Assembly (NCBI GenBank): GCA_963542015.1
Contig: CAUTUX010000016.1
Location: 1 to 21,358, forward strand
DNA: 21,358 bases
Direction: 5' to 3'
Source of the DNA: CAUTUX01 sp963542015
Lineage (GTDB): Bacteria; Bacillota; Clostridia; Christensenellales; CAG-917
Position 1 is the first letter of the stretch, and each line of letters begins with the position of its first letter. The notes beneath the pieces were generated by a model that made no database searches, had not been told where the DNA came from, and saw only the letters and a program-made list of their open reading frames with translations. Below, piece after piece: positions 15,767 through 21,358 of the stretch. The position numbers and the translations under genes are program-made.

Positions 15767-15773
15767 CAGACTA
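15751..15773 (+). other. Perfect 9-bp hairpin spanning the gpmI stop codon
   Basis: TAGTCTGTT (15751-15759) and AACAGACTA (15765-15773) are exact inverse complements around a 5 nt loop. The loop and right arm include the gpmI stop. Only TATTT follows before the mature tRNA-Ala 5' end at 15779, so it is a weak terminator at best. It may be a processing or stabilising hairpin between mRNA and tRNA. Confidence 0.6.
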
Positions 15774-15778
15774 TATTT

Positions 15779-15854
15779 GGGGATATAGCTCAGTTGGTAG
15801 AGCGACGCGTTCGCAATGCGTAGGTCGTGAGTTCGAGCCTCATTATCTCCACCA
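15779..15854 (+). tRNA. tRNA-Ala (anticodon CGC)
   Basis: 76 nt including encoded CCA. Acceptor arms GGGGATA and TATCTCC pair with a G3-U70 wobble, the classic alanine identity element. The D-arm is GCTCAGTTGGTAGAGC. Anticodon stem ACGCG/TGCGT closes the loop TTCGCAA, with anticodon CGC reading GCG codons. T-arm GTGAGTTCGAGCCTCAT. It sits between gpmI and the ATPase B gene on the same strand, so it may be cut from a longer transcript. Confidence 0.95.
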
Positions 15855-15894
15855 ATTATATTTAACTTGAAATGAAAAGACATCGGGAGGAATT

Positions 15895-17265
15895 TTGATA
15901 AAAGAATATAAGACAATACGAGAAATAGTCGGACCTTTGATGCTTGTTGAGGGCGTTGAAGGCGTTAAGTATGATGAAATTGTTGAAATAAATCAGCCTG
16001 ACTGCAAGACAAGATTGGGGAAAGTCCTTGAAATAAACAGAGACAAAGCACTTGTACAGTTGTTTGAACCATCTCAGGGGATACAAATATCAAAAGCTAG
16101 AGCAAAATTTGTAGGGCACAGCATGGAACTTAATTTGTCCACAGATATGCTTGGTAGAGTTTTTGATGGAATGGGTAAAGCAAAAGACGGTGGTTGTGAA
16201 ATAATCCCAGAAATGAAAATGGATATTAATGGGAAATCTATAAATCCAGTTGCAAGAGACTATCCGAATGAGTTTATCCAAACTGGAGTAAGTGCAATAG
16301 ATGGATTGAATACTCTTGTTAGAGGACAGAAGTTGCCAGTTTTTTCAATGTCTGGGTTACCTCATAAAGAGTTGGCGGCACAAATTGCCAGACAAGCCAG
16401 CGTTAAAGATGGTGGGAAATTTGCAGTTGTGTTTGCAGCGGTGGGTATAACATTTGAAGAAGCAGAATATTTTATACAGGATTTTAAAAAGACAGGAGCT
16501 ATAAAGAGAACAGTAATGTTTATGAACCTTGCAAATGATCCTGCTGTTGAAAGAATCGCTACACCTAGAATGGCATTGACATGTGCTGAGTACTTGGCAT
16601 TTGAAAAAGGGATGCATGTTCTTGTAATAATCACAGATATAACTAACTACGCTGAAGCGTTAAGAGAAGTTTCGGCAGCAAGAAAAGAGGTTCCTGGAAG
16701 AAGAGGGTATCCAGGTTATTTATATACTGACTTAGCGACTATGTATGAAAGAGCAGGAAGAATAGTTGGCAAACAGGGGTCAATAACACAGATACCAATA
16801 TTGACAATGCCAGAAGATGATAAGACTCACCCTATTCCAGACTTAACAGGATACATAACAGAAGGACAAATCATTCTTTCAAGAGAACTTTACAAGAAGG
16901 GAATTATGCCACCAATTGATGTGTTACCTTCATTGTCAAGACTAAAAGATAAAGGAATAGGAGCTGGTAAGACCAGAGAAGACCATGCTGATATAATGAA
17001 CCAATTATTTAGTGCATATTCACAAGGCAAGGAAGCAAAAGAATTAAGCTCAATACTTGGTGAATCAGCTTTGAGTGATGTTGACAAAAAGTATGCTCTA
17101 TTTGCGGAGGAGTTTGAAAAGAGATATTTAAATCAGAGCTTCACAACAAACAGAACAATAGAAGAGACCTTAGATACAGGATGGGATTTATTGAGAATTC
17201 TTCCAAGATCTGAACTAAAGAGAGTTAGAGAGGCGTATTTAGAAAAATACTACGATAAAAAATAA
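15895..17265 (+). CDS. atpB: V/A-type ATP synthase subunit B
   Basis: 456 aa, normal for the non-catalytic B subunit of archaeal/vacuolar-type ATPases (also named NtpB). It forms the alternating A3B3 hexamer at the membrane-bound proton or sodium ATPase. EYKTIREIVGPLMLVEGVEGVKYDE is the typical N-terminus, given here only in part: EYKTIREIVGPLM. The degenerate P-loop equivalent SMSGLPHKELAAQIARQA confirms B rather than A. YPGYLYTDLATMYERAGR is also diagnostic. The start is TTG at 15895, with GGGAGG (15885-15890) 4 bp upstream and no better alternative. The A subunit gene, which normally lies immediately upstream, is absent; tRNA-Ala is there instead. Confidence 0.95.
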   Translation: MIKEYKTIREIVGPLMLVEGVEGVKYDEIVEINQPDCKTRLGKVLEINRDKALVQLFEPSQGIQISKARAKFVGHSMELNLSTDMLGRVFDGMGKAKDGGCEIIPEMKMDINGKSINPVARDYPNEFIQTGVSAIDGLNTLVRGQKLPVFSMSGLPHKELAAQIARQASVKDGGKFAVVFAAVGITFEEAEYFIQDFKKTGAIKRTVMFMNLANDPAVERIATPRMALTCAEYLAFEKGMHVLVIITDITNYAEALREVSAARKEVPGRRGYPGYLYTDLATMYERAGRIVGKQGSITQIPILTMPEDDKTHPIPDLTGYITEGQIILSRELYKKGIMPPIDVLPSLSRLKDKGIGAGKTREDHADIMNQLFSAYSQGKEAKELSSILGESALSDVDKKYALFAEEFEKRYLNQSFTTNRTIEETLDTGWDLLRILPRSELKRVREAYLEKYYDKK

Positions 17266-17897
17266 TGGCAGTATTAAATGTAAATCCAACTAGAATGGAG
17301 TTGCGTCGATTAAAAGATAGACTCAAGGTTGCGATGAGAGGACACAAGTTATTAAAAGACAAGACAGATGAAATGATTCGTCAGTTTCTGATTTTAATTA
17401 AAGAAAATATAAAAATAAGAAAAGAGGTTGGACAAGATTTTGATAACACAATGTCTTCATTTGCATTAGCAAAGGCAATGACATTTTCTTCTGAGGTTGA
17501 AAACAGTGTTGCAATTCCATCAAAAACATTGAGCATTAAAACATCATATAAATCATTTATGGGAATTGAAATGCCAAGCATTCAAGTTGAGGAAAGTTCA
17601 AGTGGTGAACTAATTCCATATTCCTTTGCATCGACAACAGCACAGCTTGATACTGCGTTACTTAGACTTAATGGAACGATTAAGCAACTTATAACTCTTG
17701 CGGAAATTGAAAAGGCATCTTCAATGCTTGCTGATCAAATAGAAAAGAATAAAAGAAGAGTAAATGCATTGGAATACATTATGATTCCGCAATTAGAAGA
17801 AACAATTAAGTTCATAACGATGAAACTGGAAGAACAAGAAAGGAGTTCAGTTATTAGGATAATAAAAGTTAAAGAACTCATAAATGCACATTCATAA
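17265..17897 (+). CDS. atpD: V/A-type ATP synthase subunit D
   Basis: 210 aa, the usual size of the central-shaft D subunit (NtpD). It links the A3B3 head to the membrane rotor. The family N-terminus NPTRMELRRLKDRLKVAMRG is present, followed by a long helix with KDKTDEMIRQF. The C-terminal helix (about 150-200, KNKRRVNALEYIMIPQLEET) completes the coiled-coil shaft. The start overlaps the B stop (TAATG at 17263-17267) and has no clear ribosome site of its own, so translation is coupled. Subunits I, K, E, C, F and A are not in this window. Confidence 0.95.
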   Translation: MAVLNVNPTRMELRRLKDRLKVAMRGHKLLKDKTDEMIRQFLILIKENIKIRKEVGQDFDNTMSSFALAKAMTFSSEVENSVAIPSKTLSIKTSYKSFMGIEMPSIQVEESSSGELIPYSFASTTAQLDTALLRLNGTIKQLITLAEIEKASSMLADQIEKNKRRVNALEYIMIPQLEETIKFITMKLEEQERSSVIRIIKVKELINAHS

Positions 17898-17962
17898 GGT
17901 ATAAGTTTCAAGACTGTACGAAATTTCAAGTGAACAATATAAATAAAATAGGAAGAATAATG

Positions 17963-17979
17963 TTATACAGTTGTATAAT
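17963..17979 (+). promoter_or_regulatory. Perfect 7-bp dyad overlapping a -10 element upstream of yerC
   Basis: TTATACA (17963-17969) and TGTATAA (17972-17978) form a perfect inverted repeat with a 2-bp centre. It overlaps TATAAT (17974-17979), a probable -10 box. No good -35 is seen. The position suits an operator, perhaps for the YerC-like protein itself. Confidence 0.45.
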
Positions 17980-17997
17980 ATTTGCGAGGCAGTATCT

Positions 17998-18261
17998 ATG
18001 AAGTTGTTTGAAGTATTATCTAAAATAAATGATCCGAAAGATTTAGAGATTTTTTTTCAAGACTTATGCACACCACATGAGGTTGAGCAGATGAATCAGA
18101 GAATTGAATGTGCACAGTTGTTTTTAAATGGTGAGACATATCAGAATATAAGTAAAAAGACAGATGTCTCAAGTGCAACACTTTCAAGAGTATCGAGATG
18201 TATACAGTTTGGAAGTGGAGGTTATTCTAAAATTTTAAAGAGAATAATAAATGAGAAGTGA
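17998..18261 (+). CDS. yerC: TrpR-like transcriptional regulator, YerC/YecD family
   Basis: 87 aa from the ATG at 17998. A TTG at 17971 would add nine residues but lies inside the putative promoter. GAGGC (17985-17989) lies 8 bp before the ATG. The protein has the TrpR-superfamily all-helical layout. FFQDLCTPHEVEQMNQRIECAQ resembles the YerC family core (motif EIFFQDLCTPHEVEQMNQR), and TYQNISKKTDVSSATLSRVS is the helix-turn-helix. The family is common in Firmicutes and its effector is largely unknown. It overlaps the cysteine synthase gene by 11 bp, so it may control sulfur or amino-acid genes. That is inference. Confidence 0.88.
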   Translation: MKLFEVLSKINDPKDLEIFFQDLCTPHEVEQMNQRIECAQLFLNGETYQNISKKTDVSSATLSRVSRCIQFGSGGYSKILKRIINEK

Positions 18262-19129
18262 TATAGAAACAATTATAAAATCAATAGGGCATACACCAAC
18301 AATACAGCTTGAAGAGAACCTTTATGCAAAAATTGAAGCGAAGAATCCAGCTGGATCTATAAAGGATAGAGTTGCTGCGTACATGATAAAAGACGGCATC
18401 TCCCGTGGAATATTGAAAGACGGAAGTAGAGTGGTTGAAGCAACAAGCGGAAACACAGGTATAGGTCTCGCATATATTTCTAAACAAATGGGATTTTCTT
18501 GCGATATTTATATGCCAGAGAGTATGTCACTAATGAGACGAGAATTGATAAGGCAGTATGGGGCGAATGTAATTTTAACTAAAGCAGACGAAGGAATGGC
18601 TGGCTCCGTTCGAGAAGCTAAGCAGAGTCTTGATAAAAATACATATTTTGTAGATCAGTTTAACAATCCTATTTCCGTTACAGCACACTATGAAACAACG
18701 GCAAAAGAGATATTTTTAGACAAAATATATGATTATATAGTTTGTGGAATAGGTACTGGCGGAACAATAATGGGTATTAAAAAATATATAGAAGACAATA
18801 AACTTTATACAAAAGCTGTAGGGATTGAACCAGTAGAAAGTCCTTTAATAACTCAGAACAAGGCTGGGAAACATAAAATAGAAGGAATAGGAGCAAACTT
18901 TATACCATCAATATTGGATGTTAGTAAAATTGATATAATGAAGACAGTAGCGGGAGACAATGCAGTATCTGCAGTTACTTATATATTTGAGAAGTATGGA
19001 TTAAAGTGCGGGATATCTTCTGGTGCAGCGTATTTGGTTGCAAAGGAAATTAAAGAATTAACAGGTAAGTCAGTTCTAGCAATATTCCCAGATGATGGGA
19101 ATAGGTACAGCGATAGCCTATATAGATAA
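18251..19129 (+). CDS. cysK: Cysteine synthase (O-acetylserine sulfhydrylase), PLP-dependent
   Basis: 292 aa, slightly shorter than the usual ~305. It makes cysteine from O-acetylserine (or a related activated serine) and sulfide. The PLP lysine is K38 in NPAGSIKDR, the substrate loop TSGNTG is at 65-70, and the phosphate-binding loop is GIGTGGTIMG. The C-terminal GISSGAA completes the fold-type II signature. CysK and CysM subtypes cannot be separated with certainty; this sequence is somewhat CysM-like in its short length. AAAGAG (18237-18242) lies 8 bp upstream. The gene overlaps the regulator before it by 11 bp, and mnmA follows closely. Confidence 0.92.
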   Translation: MRSDIETIIKSIGHTPTIQLEENLYAKIEAKNPAGSIKDRVAAYMIKDGISRGILKDGSRVVEATSGNTGIGLAYISKQMGFSCDIYMPESMSLMRRELIRQYGANVILTKADEGMAGSVREAKQSLDKNTYFVDQFNNPISVTAHYETTAKEIFLDKIYDYIVCGIGTGGTIMGIKKYIEDNKLYTKAVGIEPVESPLITQNKAGKHKIEGIGANFIPSILDVSKIDIMKTVAGDNAVSAVTYIFEKYGLKCGISSGAAYLVAKEIKELTGKSVLAIFPDDGNRYSDSLYR

Positions 19130-19145
19130 TGTAGTTGGGTGTAAG

Positions 19146-20231
19146 TTGATAAAGAAAAAAGGGACAGTAGGTATTGGGTTAAGTGGAGGAGTTGACTCTG
19201 CGGTTTCTGCATATTTATTAAAACAACGAGGATATGAAGTTGTTGGCGTGTATATGTCTAACTGGAAAGAAACTGATGGGAACGGGTGCTGTACTGGAGA
19301 AAAAGACTGGGAAGATGTTCGAAATATATGCAATAAATTGGACATTCCATATTATTCAGTAGATTTGAGTTCAGAATATTATGAAGATGTTTTTAGATTA
19401 TTTATAGAAGAATATAAGAAAGGTAGGACGCCAAATCCAGATGTGCTTTGCAATAGGGAAATAAAATTTGGTTATTTTGCAAATAAAATTAAAGGAATGG
19501 GACTTGATTATCTAGCTACAGGTCACTATGCAAAGGTCGTACAACAAGATGGCAGACATTATTTATATAGATCAAAGGATGAAAATAAAGATCAAACATA
19601 TTTTCTAAACCAAGTATCTGAAACACAGCTGAGCAATGTGATCTTTCCACTTGAAGACATTGAGAAACAGGAAGTTAGAAAGATAGCAACTGATTTGGGT
19701 CTAAATGTAGCGACAAAGAAAGATTCAACTGGCATATGCTTTATAGGAGAAAGGAATTTTAGAAATTTCTTATCAAATTATATTCCAATGAAGAAAGGAG
19801 ATATAGTAACAATAGAGGGCGAAAAAGTAGGTGAACACAGCGGAGTTTTTTTCTATACAGTGGGACAGAGAAAAGGTCTCGGATTGGGTGGAAAAAAGGA
19901 CGGCAATGGCGACAGATGGTTTGTGGTAGCTAAAGATGTGGCAAACAACAAAATTATAGTTTCGCAAAGTGAGTGTGATTTATTATATACAGATACACTT
20001 AAATGTAATGAATTTAATTATATTAATAAAGATATATATATAGGAGATGTTGATGTTAGAATCAAACACCGCCAGCCACTGCAAAAAGCGATACTGGAAG
20101 AAAAAGATGGTAGTGTTGTGATTAAATTTAATGAAAAACAGAGAGCAATTGTGCCAGGACAATATGCCGTTGCATATGTAGGGAAGAAATGCATTGGTGG
20201 TGGCGTAATTGAGGAAACATATAATAGATAA
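19146..20231 (+). CDS. mnmA: tRNA-specific 2-thiouridylase MnmA
   Basis: 361 aa if started at TTG 19146, which gives MIKKKGTVGIGLSGGVDS, the family's normal N-terminus and length. An ATG at 19092 is in frame but would overlap cysK by 38 bp, add 18 residues not typical of the family, and lacks a ribosome site. The TTG also has only a weak site (GGGTG). The enzyme adds sulfur to U34 of Lys, Glu and Gln tRNAs. The PP-loop is SGGVDS (13-18), and the catalytic cysteines are C102 (NPDVLCNREIKFG) and C198 (DSTGICFIGER). ATGHYAKV and DQTYFLNQV are also typical. It needs a cysteine desulfurase as sulfur source, and none is in the window. Confidence 0.94.
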   Translation: MIKKKGTVGIGLSGGVDSAVSAYLLKQRGYEVVGVYMSNWKETDGNGCCTGEKDWEDVRNICNKLDIPYYSVDLSSEYYEDVFRLFIEEYKKGRTPNPDVLCNREIKFGYFANKIKGMGLDYLATGHYAKVVQQDGRHYLYRSKDENKDQTYFLNQVSETQLSNVIFPLEDIEKQEVRKIATDLGLNVATKKDSTGICFIGERNFRNFLSNYIPMKKGDIVTIEGEKVGEHSGVFFYTVGQRKGLGLGGKKDGNGDRWFVVAKDVANNKIIVSQSECDLLYTDTLKCNEFNYINKDIYIGDVDVRIKHRQPLQKAILEEKDGSVVIKFNEKQRAIVPGQYAVAYVGKKCIGGGVIEETYNR

Positions 20232-20324
20232 TTAATTAAGTTAGTTTATAAAAATATAAAGATATTGGCTCTTTAGATCTGCAAAATTGTCTTAAAAAGA
20301 TAGAAAATGACCTTGAAGATGCCG

Positions 20325-20408
20325 AAAAAACACAAAAATCATCTAAATTTGTTAAATTTTGCAAAAAAGTTTAAAAAAATAGCAAAAATCAGCAAAAAAC
20401 ATCAAAAA
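20325..20408 (+). other. Phased A-tracts (curved DNA / UP-like element) upstream of the rRNA promoter
   Basis: Runs of 5-7 A occur at 20325-20330, 20334-20338, 20363-20368, 20373-20379, 20384-20388, 20394-20399 and 20404-20408. The last five have centres 9.5-10.5 bp apart, in phase with the helix. Such tracts bend DNA and, just upstream of a -35 box, act as UP elements for RNA polymerase alpha subunits. The remaining intergenic DNA (20232-20324) shows only a GGCTCTTTA string near 20267, resembling rrn boxA. I see no terminator for mnmA. Confidence 0.65.
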
Positions 20409-20423
20409 CTTTTAAACAATTTA

Positions 20424-20452
20424 TTGACAGTATATTGGGTGTATGTTACTAT
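20424..20452 (+). promoter_or_regulatory. rRNA operon promoter
   Basis: Consensus -35 TTGACA (20424-20429), exactly 17 bp, then -10 TACTAT (20447-20452). Phased A-tracts lie directly upstream. Transcription would begin about 125 nt before the mature 16S 5' end. Confidence 0.75.
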
Positions 20453-20582
20453 CAAAAAGCTATCCAATTTTGGGTGGCAAAGAACCTTGAAAATTGAACA
20501 ATTTGGAAAAGCGAATTAATGAGAATTAAACAGAAACATTAATAGCGTCTAAATAACCTTTGAACGCAATTAAGTCAAGATT
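20453..20582 (+). other. rRNA leader with processing/antitermination-like sequence
   Basis: Non-coding leader between promoter and 16S. CCTTGAAAATTGAACA (20485-20500) resembles the rrn leader and spacer antitermination/processing element of Firmicutes. CAATTTT (20465-20471) and AAAATTG (20490-20496) can pair as a 7-bp stem. Assigned by position and resemblance. Confidence 0.5.

Positions 20583-21358
<776 letters not shown>

Noticed and set aside
17971..17997. TTG start for the YerC-like protein
   Set aside because: It lies within the operator/-10 region and has no ribosome site. The ATG at 17998 has one and gives the family length.
20307..20519. 70-residue lysine-rich ORF between mnmA and 16S rRNA
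   Set aside because: It is a by-product of the A-tracts and covers the rRNA promoter. It has no ribosome binding site and is not protein-like.

Overview
The window looks like chromosomal DNA from a low-GC, Gram-positive anaerobe of the class Clostridia. The partial 16S rRNA gene at the right end is Clostridia-like, and its helix 23 region resembles family XIII / Anaerovoracaceae sequences as I remember them. No database search could be run, so that placement is tentative. The gene content fits: an archaeal/vacuolar-type ATPase, citramalate-route isoleucine precursor synthesis, a YerC-type regulator, AGGAGG-type ribosome binding sites and AT-rich codons.

Left end (1-3634), accessory region. 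A small unrecognised ORF (29-295) is followed by about 510 bp without a recognised gene, then three same-strand genes. These encode an XRE DNA-binding domain fused to a RelA/SpoT-type HD hydrolase domain (808-1623), a macro domain protein (1703-2221), and a PD-(D/E)XK nuclease-like protein with an unrecognised N-terminal half (2221-3435). An imperfect direct repeat of about 120 bp (363-484 and 3510-3630; best 71 bp identical at 60 positions) flanks these genes. Its right copy ends 4 bp from the 3' end of a tRNA-Ser(CGA) gene. This cassette is the best candidate for an undescribed defence, toxin-antitoxin or nucleotide-signalling system. No transposase or integrase is visible.

Centre (3809-11935), mostly housekeeping. 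A superoxide dismutase gene has its own promoter. A tight cluster of pantothenate kinase coaX, homoserine dehydrogenase hom, 4-alpha-glucanotransferase malQ, a short Sfp-type phosphopantetheinyl transferase and an acyl carrier protein follows, with overlapping or abutting ends. Facing it, with one base between stop codons, is the minus-strand pair leuA-cimA. The leuA promoter lies so close to the start codon that the mRNA is predicted to be leaderless.

Right half (12097-20231). An operon for lower glycolysis (pgk, tpiA, gpmI) runs into tRNA-Ala(CGC) and then into V-type ATPase subunits B and D, without the A subunit that normally precedes B. Next come a YerC/TrpR-like repressor overlapping a cysteine synthase gene, and mnmA for tRNA 2-thiouridine. 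Both enzymes belong to sulfur metabolism.

Right end (20232-21358). An rRNA operon begins with phased A-tracts, a near-consensus promoter (TTGACA-N17-TACTAT), a leader, and the first ~776 nt of 16S rRNA, cut by the window edge. The 16S carries an unusual G at the position equivalent to E. coli A694.
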